Source: Beroe forskalii (taxonomy: Eukaryota; Ctenophora; Nuda; Beroida; Beroidae). Taken from it: a stretch of DNA of 64,000 nt. Location of the stretch: contig WFMF01000024.1 in assembly GCA_011033025.1 (NCBI GenBank), positions 186,001-250,000 on the forward strand, read 5' to 3'. Shown in pieces: positions 12,262 through 22,896 of the stretch (positions within the stretch are counted from its first letter, which is position 1; the number at the start of each line of letters is the position of its first letter). Under the pieces are notes generated by a model, which saw only the letters and a list, made by a program, of their open reading frames with translations, ran no database searches and had not been told where the DNA came from. The position numbers and the translations under genes are program-made.

Positions 12262-12795
12262 CTGGGCCACCCAGGACTCCGGATTCCTGAGCAACACAGT
12301 TTAGAGGGAAGGGGGAGGAAAAGGAAAGAGTTCAGTAGAGGCAAAAGATCAATGAGTGTTAAATACGGTTTAAATGTAAAACGGTTTAGGCTCAGGATAG
12401 GGATCTAGGGCTAATAACTTAATAAGGTTAGGGTAAGTCACGCTTAACAGACTGGTAAACAATAGGCTGTGATGAGAGCTGGATTCTATCATGATCTAAA
12501 ATGGTGATGTCATTAAATGGTTCTGCTGCTGCTCTCGTTTGTAGGTATATATAATCAAGTAATATGCTAACATCAGTCTGTAGGAGAGGTTAATTGGAAT
12601 GGTAATTGGAGTGGTAATTAGAAGTAGTAATTAGAGGCTACTTCTGGGAGAGTTGCCCAGAGTTTCGAGCCTGTATCTGGATCACAATGTAACAAAGCTA
12701 CATTCAGATAGCTATTATTTCGATAGAGTTTGTTAATGGTTGATCATTAAAACCGCTACCTAGAATTTCTTCCTTTTTGGAATTTTTTCAATGAT

Positions 12796-13044
12796 ACTAT
12801 GTATGGTATGTATATGATACTATGTATGGTATGTATATGATATTATGTATGGTATGTATATGATATTATAATAAGCAGTTACATGTCGAAGTGGTGACCG
12901 TATACTAAGCGGTTACATGTCGAAGTAGTGACAGTATACCGCAACTTATACAGTCTCGGCTGTCGCCTCGACCATGCAAGTTGTGGTATACGGTCACCAA
13001 TTCGACATGTTACCGCTTACCATGTATGGTATGTATATGATATC
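12796..13044. repeat. 25-bp TATG minisatellite interrupted by a 114-bp fold-back element
   Basis: Units of TATGTATGGTATGTATATGA repeat three times at 12796-12867 and resume at 13020-13044. Between them lies a fold-back element (12906-13019) whose arms start TAAGCGGTTACATGTCGAA and pair over about 42 bp with several mismatches, preceded by a partial copy of the arm (about 12870-12905). This fits insertion of a palindromic MITE into an existing minisatellite. Confidence 0.75.
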
Positions 13045-16000
13045 AATTTTATGCCCCATGTGTTGTGTGTGATGATAAGACATCTTACTACCAGAAACAA
13101 GACATCATGTAAAATACAGCTAGCATGCTAAGATAGGTAGTTAGATGTGTGTATACTTTGCATGTATTATCTCATATTGATGAATGCTGCTGACAGCACG
13201 CATTGTCTACATGCTTTGATGGTATGTTCATATGCACAAGATGACGACGTTGATCTGATTGATGAAACTTTTTTCAGAAATTTTTGAAATGATCATTATA
13301 TATCCCAGAACTCCGTATTAAGAGCTTGAAAGTTTAATCAAAAAATAATGATTGAAAATTCAATTAAAACTTTGATCCTCTTAATGGCTCGACAGTTGAC
13401 CTGGACGCTGCCCTTGCTGCTCAGTTGGCTCATGACGACCAGCGGAACGCTGAGAAGAGAAACAACTTTAGGCCAGGTTGGGAAAAACACTGAGATTCAG
13501 CTCATCTCAATCAGTGATGCAACCATTAAAGCATAATGCAGCATACGCTTTCTTCAAAAAATCCCCCTTGCTCACCCGGGAGGGGTCATATCTCTTCAAA
13601 TTCATCTTGTGAGCTCCACATGATATTCTCTCACTCACTGCAGTGCAGCAACACACAGAATATGGGCACTCATTCTCGGCTATACACACCTCAATATATT
13701 GTATACACACCTCTAGCAGTACATATTGTATGCTACTGAGTTCTCCACTTCTTCATGTGGTGTTTACTCTTCTCTTTGTTTTGATCTATATTTAGTATCC
13801 CTTTATACTAAACGAATTCAATATTCATTGGTCAAAGCAACACAAAGTAGGCAGAAATAACTCACTTTCATTATTACCTGGTTAGGAACAGCACACTATC
13901 TATAATTATACTAACTATACTATCATATAAATGTTTGTAGAAGTAGCGCGCTGTCTTTGAGTCTCTGTGATTATTGATTGTTCGAAATTTCAAATTGTTT
14001 CTGTGTTGACTCAATGCTAAGCAATTAGAAAAGTTCTATGTTGTTATTGGTTATAATGTTTCACTGTTAAACTCTCCAGCAGATTTGGGTGTAACGAGTC
14101 CTCGAGTCAGGCACCTATCGAACGGTATGTTGAACTTGGTTCGTTACATCAATGTGAGTTTTTTGATATCCATTGAGTATTTTGTTTGTTTGGAACTCCT
14201 AACCGAGAGGCTCAAACGCCTTAAAGTAATATTTATTAAGCAATTTCCATATTCAAGACATTCACCACGAAAAATAGCACTCTGTACTGAAGTCAAGAGC
14301 TTGTTTTTGCTGACAATCAGTTCGTGTTGTTGTGCGATGATCACCTTCTGTGATTAAACGAACTTGACCTTGTAGTGTACAGTTCTAATTTGTATGTCTA
14401 AAACGGTCGTTCTGAAATCTAACAAACTGAAACGCGTCACAGAACAAAACTACAAGGTTATCCTTGTTCAATCTACGGCAACATGATGACGTCACATCGA
14501 TAGGAGCGTCACACTGCAGTTCCTTCATCGCTTTTCCAAGCCAAACACTTGATTATTTAGCAGATCGTCAATCTCTTAATCATTAGGGAGCTGTGTACTC
14601 GTACTTGTAGTCATGGTATATTTCAACACACAGCCACATTCCACAATCAAGATGGTCTACACGTTATCAAGCAACTGATAAGATAGCGATAAATTAAACA
14701 CGCTTGCATATTACTGTACGAAATGGTTATTACTGTAGAATGTTGTTACTTGCATGGTTTTTTCTTTCCAGATATATTATTTTAGATATTGATACTTCGA
14801 TAAGAAAGCAAGAATTGCGCCGGCCGTTGTTCCCTGTATGCCGGGCTTTGATATCCCTCCCCCACAGTACTCGAAGTCGACTTAGTATTGAAAAGACTTA
14901 GTATTAAACAAAGTCCTTTAAATTCAAACCACACGACACATTGCGATCTTCAATTCAAATGGATCAGGTAACGTCTGAAACAGATACTGAGACTGACACT
15001 AGATACCACACGACTCACGAGCACATCGTCAGAAGTTGTCAGATTTTCACTAAAACTCCTTAGCCGTTATTACCAGATCGACGCAATATGTAGTTAGTAC
15101 AAACGTTACGACAAGATAAAAATTAAGATAAAGCTCACTGTCGTGAATATGTGGCGCCGCTGAGACGCAGTTGATTCACCCACCTGCTTAACCGTGTTCA
15201 TTTTGTCTCAATTTATTTCTTAATAATGAGGATAACGCATAGAACTTGTGGCATATGCGTGATGGAATACTGCTCCATTTTACTTTCATTTGATTCATTT
15301 TCTTGTAACTGTGTAGCTTTCTGATTTAGCGATTGGAACTGATTGAAATAATGAGCGTATGTGATGTGATTTTCACGGTTTTAAAATCCTTCTTAGTTTT
15401 ATATTTGAGTGCTATTGTGTTGAGAAGGTATTGCACGCTACATTTATTATTCCGAGTCTAAATAGATAAATCGGTTTGAATGAATTAAGCGGTCATCATG
15501 TTTAAATAGATTAATCGGTTATCATGTGAGAAACTAGCATTTAATAGTTTGTGGTTAATAAAGATAGAAAGTATCGTAACAAAACAATAGTAGTAGTTAA
15601 TGTGTAATTTATCTTGTGTTAAGTCTTGTTTGTTAAGTCACGATTACAAAATCAAATGTTGGACACCAAACTCACACAGTCTCCTACATTTCCAGTATTT
15701 TCAAAGCTTCACTGTATGTTATCTGATTCAAAAAATACCGCCTGCCATCCAAAAATTCGTCATAACATAACTGAGCGAGAAGAAGAGGCGTCGTAATAGG
15801 CCATTGCTATCACGACGAATTTAATTAAACAGCCAAGATTTAGATTGATTGTTTCACGTGTAGGCCAGGCCGGTGCGGGTAGAGATTTCATTCATTGCTC
15901 CCCGCTTCAGATCCACTTGAAAATTATTCCGTGGAGTCTAATATAATTTACGAGGGTAATTTTAACTGGTTATTGTTCTAATAAAGTTAAAGTGGTGTGA

Positions 16001-17424
16001 TGTTTCTGAAGTGTTAAAATTACCTGTGAAAACATCTTCGATATTCCGAGATAGAATTTGATTAATCAAATTTTAACAAGATCGGCCGTTGTAAAATGGT
16101 AATTTCTGAAGTTCAACTGATTTGGACCATTTCTTGATGGCACCTGCTACCTTGTTGCCTGGTTACGGTGCTTCGTCATTTGCCGGGCAGGATGCACTGG
16201 TTTCAGTATTTCAGGCAGCTCTACTGATATTTCACAGTATTTGACTGGGAAATCAGTGACTCAATGTAACGAAATTTTCATTTTGTGACTCATTCATTTT
16301 AAGAATCATTATTTTTTTGTATCGTAATCTATAATGTAGTAATTTGGTATTACGTACAGCGTATCTCATCAGTCATCGTGTATATCCTATGACAGTATGA
16401 CGTATTGTGTAGTGTACCTAATCGGGTGTACACTCTAGAGAGTCATGATTAGGTAGAGGAGTTTATTTCGGTTCATATTTCTCCTTTATCATCTTATCCT
16501 CATTAGCTGACAGGTCTGACTGTCGTGCGGTGCTTAGCCGACGACTGGGTCATTGATCTCTGTTAGCAAGCTCATATTTGATTATGTGTACTTTTGTATT
16601 TATAGTCCGATCCCAGTAGGATCGGGGCCCTTTCATTTCACCAGAAAACTACTTGTGTTGTTTTAGTGTTTACCGCTCGGCACTAGACTATTGTTCACCC
16701 CAAGTGGGCTTACTCTTACCGGCTAAACCCACTTACTTTAACTGGTGGCCCGGTTTAAGAACATTTCCTTGCTTATTTATTGTTCATGCTAGTTGATTAA
16801 TTCGACCGAACTATATAGTGATAGTATAATTCGTTGCTCTCAAAGTGGCAAAATGCCACATTTAATGCGGTAATGTCTGAAATGACGCGTCCAGTTGTCC
16901 ACTCTGAGTGGTAATCTTTGATAATCTCAGTCATTGGCAGACTAAAACAATTATATCTTTTTTTTTTCTTTTGTTTTGTTCTATCGTATCATGATTCTCC
17001 GCAATCTTGTTAAATCGTTTTGGGTGGATTCCCAAACACAAAGAAATTTTCCTTGTTCTCAATCGTGATTGGCCTGGTCCTCTGAGATGAAGCTATGGTG
17101 TATTAGGTGTATTAGCTTTATTTCTACATTTTGACCTGGTCCATTGCTGATTGCTTCACGACCTGTAAACAGGTATTTGATTATTTGCTAGATAGAAACC
17201 ATGCACTGTGCTGTCAACATTCTATCATTACAACCTGCTTATACATGGTCTAATGGTATCTGAGAAGTGAGAGGGCTCTCATATCAGTGACAAATCAGAT
17301 CGGTGATATGCTGACTGTCCTGCCAGTTTCTAAATTCTACCATTTGACAGCCACGAGAATAGATTCCTACATTTAGTTATGTATTTCTATCCTGCATATT
17401 CACCACCCAAACCCCAGTAGCTAC
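13045..17424. other. Long non-coding region upstream of the SLC22 gene
   Basis: No frame with family motifs was found. CCCCAG directly before TAGCTACATGG at about 17418 could be a 3' splice site placing the SLC22 start near the beginning of its coding exon, which implies a 5'UTR exon somewhere in this stretch. A hydrophobic frame at 13381 is discussed under rejected items. I looked here on the minus strand for the missing convertase exons (DDG, HGTRCAG, NN motifs) and did not find them. Confidence 0.5.
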
Positions 17425-19071
17425 ATGGAGCTGTTAGATAACACCAAAGAAGATGAAGGCTCCTCCTCGCCTCCTCTGGCAGTGTCCGTGGAGGACGTAT
17501 TGGATCGGATCCAGGACCGCTTCTCGCTCCGGGGCCTGGGTGTCATGGTTCTCATCATGACAGTGCATCTCTCTAGCGTCTTCTCCATCCAGTACCCGAT
17601 CTACGGGGGCTTCATCCCCTACACGGAGTGGCGGTGTTTGGAGGGGAGTGGTCGGTGTTCGGCCCGGGTCAGGACCTTTACCTGGGATAATCCCGGAGAT
17701 TCGCCCTACAATAGGAAGGTGTTGTGCGGGCAGGAGGGCGAGAAAGGACTGGTGTTTGGGGAGGACTTTGTGTGGGAAGTTGCCAAGAATAGAACATCGT
17801 ATGCTGTTGATTGGGGTCTGTATTGTGAGAATGAGTACAAAGCAACCCTGCTCAGTTCCCTCTATTTTGTGGGGGCTGTAATCGGACTTCTCACTGGTAA
17901 CTTCTTCTACGACACCTTTGGTCGCCGTAGGGTCTGCGTATGTGGGTATTTGTTTGAATTCACGTTCATGATGGCGACAGGTGCGGCCCCCAACCTTCAC
18001 ACCCTGATGGTACTACGAGTGTTCGGCGGTCTGGGGACTTATCTCGGACTTTCTGGGATGTACGTTTACATCTTGGAATGCACTGCGGAACGGTGGCGAG
18101 CGTTTATTAGTTCTCTTCTCGCTGTGATGTGGGGGATAGGAATTCTGGCGTTTTCTCCCACCCTCGCCTACTTCATTACCAGCTGGAGAATACTGTCTGT
18201 GGTTGGGGGTGCTGGGATGTTCCTTACGATATCCACGTGGCTGGTAGTGCCTCCCTCACCGAGGTTCTTGATGGAGAATTGTGGGGATGAAAAGGGTGCG
18301 CGGAGGAGCCTGAGGAGATTCATCCACCTATTTGGGGCTGGAGACAGAGTGGACCTTAGCACGATGGAGCTGAAATCCACGAAACGGGAGGAGGACGAAA
18401 TGTCGTACCTTCAGTCACTCCGGGACTTTCTGACGTACAACGAAATGCTGATCCAACTGCTGATCCAGCTGTTCCAGTGGATGATCGTGGCATTCCTCTA
18501 CTTTGGCTTCACCTTTGGTTGGAGTAAACTGGGGAGCAACATCTACGTTAGCTACGTCCTTGCTGGTATTGCGGAGATAGTAGCAGCACTTGCGTGTTGG
18601 TTCGGACAGTCTGTGTTGGGCAGGAAGCTGACCATGATCATCTGTTTCTTCGTCGCTGGCTCCTCCTTTCTCCTGGCCCTGATCCCCCTGAGTTTCGCTA
18701 CGGATATCCTCACGATGGAACAGCTCATGTGTTTGGTGGGGAGCATGTTTGTAGCCGGGGCCTGGGGCACGCTCTACCTCTACGTCACGGAACAGTCCCC
18801 CACGCCGCACCGCGGTAAAATGGCCGCCATCTGCTCGCTGGCCGCTAGACTCGGATCTTTTGCCGGACCCCAGGCTAGTCTGCTGTTCAACGTCAACAAG
18901 TCAGGGGCACTGGTGATGTTTGCCGTGCTGGCTTTTGCAGCAGGTATTGTTAGCTTGCGGCTGCCGGAGACCAAGGGCCGGCAGTCACCCGCCAGCGCGG
19001 AGGAAGTTCAGTTGAGGAGAATGGTGCAGAGAGAGGGGGGAGGAAGCTTCTTTAAACGACACTTCACCTAG
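17425..19071 (+). CDS. SLC22-family organic ion transporter (OCT/OAT/OCTN-like)
   Basis: Complete 548-residue major facilitator protein in one uninterrupted frame, the usual length for SLC22. Plasma-membrane facilitator of organic cations, anions or zwitterions. TM1 (LGVMVLIMTVHLSSVFSI) is followed by the large family-typical extracellular loop with paired cysteines and a sequon (NRT), ending SYAVDWGLYCENEYKATL, which matches the SLC22 pattern WDLVC...L. TM2 and the signature loop GNFFYDTFGRRRV follow, then YILECTAERWRAF, PPSPRFLMENCGDEKGARRS at the start of the central cytosolic loop, six further membrane segments, and LPETKGRQSP after TM12. The C-tail is basic (FFKRHFT). The substrate cannot be read from sequence. 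The coding part has no intron, and the gene is richer in GC than its surroundings. The last few dozen coding bases recur in the inverted copy at 48424-48463. Confidence 0.95.
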   Translation: MELLDNTKEDEGSSSPPLAVSVEDVLDRIQDRFSLRGLGVMVLIMTVHLSSVFSIQYPIYGGFIPYTEWRCLEGSGRCSARVRTFTWDNPGDSPYNRKVLCGQEGEKGLVFGEDFVWEVAKNRTSYAVDWGLYCENEYKATLLSSLYFVGAVIGLLTGNFFYDTFGRRRVCVCGYLFEFTFMMATGAAPNLHTLMVLRVFGGLGTYLGLSGMYVYILECTAERWRAFISSLLAVMWGIGILAFSPTLAYFITSWRILSVVGGAGMFLTISTWLVVPPSPRFLMENCGDEKGARRSLRRFIHLFGAGDRVDLSTMELKSTKREEDEMSYLQSLRDFLTYNEMLIQLLIQLFQWMIVAFLYFGFTFGWSKLGSNIYVSYVLAGIAEIVAALACWFGQSVLGRKLTMIICFFVAGSSFLLALIPLSFATDILTMEQLMCLVGSMFVAGAWGTLYLYVTEQSPTPHRGKMAAICSLAARLGSFAGPQASLLFNVNKSGALVMFAVLAFAAGIVSLRLPETKGRQSPASAEEVQLRRMVQREGGGSFFKRHFT

Positions 19072-19476
19072 CAGTTCTGAAGGTGTTTATTTGATAGTCA
19101 GATAACTATTGTACGAAGTTATTGAGTAAATATGTATCATATTGGTGAGAACTGCAATATTGAGTAAAGCTGTGCTGATCGTTTTATATATGAGGATTGA
19201 GGAGAAGAGATTTATCATGGTATTAGTGACCCTTAGCAATCAGAAATTGAATTTTAGTTTTCCCTATTGTATGTTTTACCTTTATGTTAAATTTTAATTG
19301 TAGTATTTAGTGACCCAGATTTTATACTTCAGCCGATTACTGCTTTAATTACAGATTGATTTTTATCCTTATATCACAGATTGGACATTTATAATCACTA
19401 TTTTTAGTAATCTGATGATAATCGACAATCATATTAAGTACTTAATTAACTATCTCTTGATATTCCATAATTCAGA

Positions 19477-19482
19477 AATAAA
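19477..19482 (+). promoter_or_regulatory. Likely polyadenylation signal of the SLC22 gene
   Basis: AATAAA about 405 bases after the SLC22 stop codon is the first good canonical hexamer noticed on the plus strand. Confidence 0.45.
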
Positions 19483-20564
19483 CGTTTTAATATTTAAGAT
19501 GCGACATATGCAGGTGTCAACCGGTGTCTTCTTGGTTTGGATAACGTGGAAAGATGGATAATGAGATCCCACCAAAATGTGTATTTTTTGTGGATGGATA
19601 TTCAATATTTCATAATGTCATTATTAATGAAGCAGAGAATATACTATTTGTCTTTACATGGTATTCGAGCTTATTCACAAGATTACACTAATTATGTATT
19701 GAAGAGGACTGCAATGGTATCATAGGTGTTGTATAATGTAGCACCATCGTCAATGTACATTCACACTCCGAAATGTAGTCACCTTTCTTGTTGAATAATA
19801 TTTTTGTGTCTTTTATTGAAAACTTGCCTTACAATGGAATTTACATTTAAAGAAATACACCAGAAGAAGAAATAATAGAAATTTTGCGAACAAAAAATTG
19901 TTGGGCAAGGCCTTGTATTGAATCAGTTCAAAGCAAGACATCATTTTCACACCATACCTTGTCATTGGTGAGTGAAGCAAATGATTGTGCATCGCGAATT
20001 CAAACTGATGTATCTCCAAGGACTTTATATGAGTAACTTGATCCATGTTGAGATGGTGTGAAGTCCCTGGTCCATGTGTGACAGATTCTTGACTGTCAAT
20101 CATAGATCGTGTCTTTTACGGAATACGCAATATTTTGTAATAGATCTCTAATGCGCTGCGCACGCAATTTAATAGTCGCGCGCGTACGTACGTGCCGACG
20201 CGCTTTAGTACCTTAGTAAAGGAAATGAAGAACTCCGAAAATTAAGAAGGCACAATATTACGCAGCACCAAATTAAGCATTTTTTGTGACCCCAGTGCTC
20301 AATTTCATGCTAATTAATTTAATGCTTTCTTAATTTCCTGTATCTAATTGATTCGAGTTAAATTTAGGCAGAAAGAACGAGACCAGAAAATGTTTGGTGG
20401 TTTTAGTGCCTTTAGACTGTTATTTGAATATTCAATATGAAATATTACATAACAAACTTCTCTAAAATTTGTTTCCTTAGTATATCGACCTTAGTATATC
20501 GACTGTTATTTGAGCAATAAAAAGAGAAAAAAATTCAAAAAGAGCTGATAATTTGTGAAGAAAC

Positions 20565-22741
20565 TAGGCTTTCCATTATCGGTAACAAATTTTTTATCTA
20601 GATAAACCGATAATTATTTCGGGTTTATCTAGATAAAATTTTTATCTAGATAAAATCTATCAGTTTTTAAAAACTTTTTTGCCACTGTCAATCTGGTTAC
20701 TTTCGCTAAATATACGTCAGTCTGATATCATGGTGATTGTTGATACACCCGACTGGCGTTAGTGAAAAATGAGACTGTTTTTATTGATAACACTATGTCC
20801 AAAAATTGTCAATGATACGTAATAGTGGTGCTTCCGATTGGTATCAGAGTTCATTCAGGTTGATATCATTGATTTGTCAGTGTTAGACTGATGCAATTTA
20901 TCCGTCAGAACGGTATATTAGGAATACTATACAGCAGACTAGGTCAGAGATGCGCCCGAAATTGAAAGGTATCAATCATGCATCAGATTGGTGTCAGTGA
21001 TACGGATTAGGGCAGACTGGTGTCAGTGATAAGTCACACTGCCAGACTGGTGTCAGTGATACGGCAGACTGGTGTCAGTTATACTGCAGACTGGTGTCAG
21101 TGAAACGGCAGACTGGTGTCAGTGATACGGCAGACTGGTGTCAGTGATAACTTATCACTGACACCAACACCAGTCTGTCAGTCACTGACACCAGTCTGGC
21201 AGTGTGACTTATCACTGATAAGTCACACTGTCAGACTGGTGTTATTGATACGGCACACTGGTGTCAGTGATAAGTCAGACTGGTGTCAGTGATTAGTCAG
21301 ACTGGTGTCAGTGATAAGTCAGACTGGTGTCAGTGATACGGCAGACTGGTGTCAGTGATAAGTCAGACTGGTGTCAGTGATACGGCAGACTGGTGTCAGT
21401 GATAAGGCAGACTGATGTCAGTGATACGGTAGACTGATGTCAGTGATACGGCAGACTGGTGTCAGTGATACGGCAGACTGGTGTCAGTGATAACTTATCA
21501 CTGACACCAGTCTGCCGTATCACTGACATCAGTCTGCAGTATAACTGACACCAGTCTGCCGTATCACTGACACCAGTCTGGCAGTGTCACACTGCCAGAC
21601 TGGTGTTATTGATACGGCACACTGGTGTCAGTGATAAGTCAGACTGGTGTCAGTGATAAGTCAGACTGGTGTCAGTGATAAGTCAGACTGGTGTCAGTGA
21701 TACGGCAGACTGGTGTCAGTGATAAGGCAGACTGATGTCAGTGATACGGCAGACTGGTGTCAGTGATAAGTCAGACTGGTGTCAGTGATACGGCAGACTG
21801 GTGTCAGTGATAAGGCAGACTGATGTCAGTGATACAGACTGATGTCAGTGATACGGCAGACTGGTGTCAGTGATACGGCAGACTGGTGTCAGTGATAACA
21901 TCTGCTGCATCATCGACTGGTATAACGACACCAGTCTGCCGTATCAGACACCAGGTCCGGCAGTGTCACACTGCCAGACTGGTGTTATTGATACGGCACA
22001 CTGGTGTCAGTGATAAGTCAGACTGGTGTCAGTGATAAGTCAGACTGGTGTCAGTGATAAGTCAGACTGGTGTCAGTGATACGGCAGACTGGTGTCAGTG
22101 ATAAGGCAGACTGATGTCAGTGATACGGCAGACTGGTGTCAGTGATACGGTAGACTGATGTCAGTGATATGGCAGACTCGTGTCAGTGATACGGCAGACT
22201 GATGTCAGTGATAGGGCAGACTGGTGTCAGTGATACGGCAGACTGGTGTCAGTGAAACGGCAGACTGGTGTCAGTGATACGGCAGACTGGTGTCAGTGAT
22301 ACTGCAGACTGGTTTCAGTCATCTATAGCAGATTGTTAGTGTCTGTAATACGTCTGGCCAATGTTAAATATCTGATGTGTGCCTGTGACACGACAGAATA
22401 GTGTCACTGGTGCCAGATTTGTGTCGGTATCAGTTATCTATTAAACAAGTGTCAGTGATACATCAGGATAGTTTCAACTATACATCAAATAGGTGTCTGT
22501 GGTATGTCAGACTGGTGTTGGTGATTGGTCAGAAAGGTACCAGTGACATGCTTGACTGGTGGCAGTGATCCTTCAGACTGGTGAAAGTTGAAACCAGTCC
22601 AATTTTACAAGCACTTTTCAGCGCTAGCTATTTTGCTATTTTATCTAGATAAAAATAATTTTTATCTAGATAAACCGATAATTTATTTTGACGAATTATC
22701 GGAGATAATTATCGGTTTCGATTATCGGACTGGAAAGCCTA
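20565..22741. mobile_element. 2.2-kb TIR element filled with a 22-bp satellite (non-autonomous)
   Basis: TAGGCTTTCC at 20565-20574 and its exact inverse at 22732-22741 bound the element. Just inside both ends lie copies of the 14-bp palindrome TTTATCTAGATAAA (three on the left, two on the right) and CGATAATTAT-type motifs. The interior is satellite. The inverted arm B lacks the whole unit: near 46830 the flanks GTGAAGAAAC and ATAAAATTTT are joined by one base. No coding capacity was found, so movement would need an enzyme supplied elsewhere. About 9 bases (AATCTAACT) next to the right end are also absent from the empty site, and no clear target duplication is seen. Confidence 0.8.
20984..22320. 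repeat. 22-bp satellite with alternating inverted blocks
   Basis: Dozens of units of CAGACTGGTGTCAGTGATA followed by CGG or AGT. Most run forward, but blocks at about 21150-21215, 21489-21590 and 21925-21960 are reversed, creating long palindromes such as GATAACTTATCACTGACACC. Larger blocks are repeated, for example the segment beginning CACACTGCCAGACTGG, implying higher-order duplication. Confidence 0.92.
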
Positions 22742-22896
22742 AATCTAACTATAAAATTTTAATAAACATTTGCTTTAAATCTTTTGGTGCGTACATCTAT
22801 AATGTAAGTACCAAAAACTAATCATCCATGAATGTAAAGAAATATGATAAAACGTCAAAAAATCAGTTCACTCTGTTCTGTGAATTGTCCATGGTA

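Noticed and set aside
12140-12310. Hammerhead ribozyme in the GC-rich block (CTGATG and CGAAAC on the minus strand)
   Set aside because: The core bases are not in the right order or sequence (CTGATGG, no matching stem II), so no ribozyme can be supported.
13348-13536. Plus-strand frame with a signal-peptide-like start (MARQLTWTLPLLLSWLM) and a GT donor-like site after it
   Set aside because: No downstream exon could be joined, and another frame of the same bases is equally open (DLDAALAAQLAHDDQRNAEK). Too little to call a gene.
17434-18000. 188-codon frame on the strand opposite SLC22
   Set aside because: Lies fully within the SLC22 coding sequence and has no family motifs; a shadow of the GC-rich gene.
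19537-19725. 62-codon frame conserved identically at 47674-47862
   Set aside because: The identity comes from the inverted duplication, which is equally strict in nearby non-coding DNA; no other sign of a gene.
20984-22320. Regularly spaced 22-bp repeats as a CRISPR array
   Set aside because: Units are contiguous without unique spacers, occur in both orientations, and the DNA is animal. It is a satellite.
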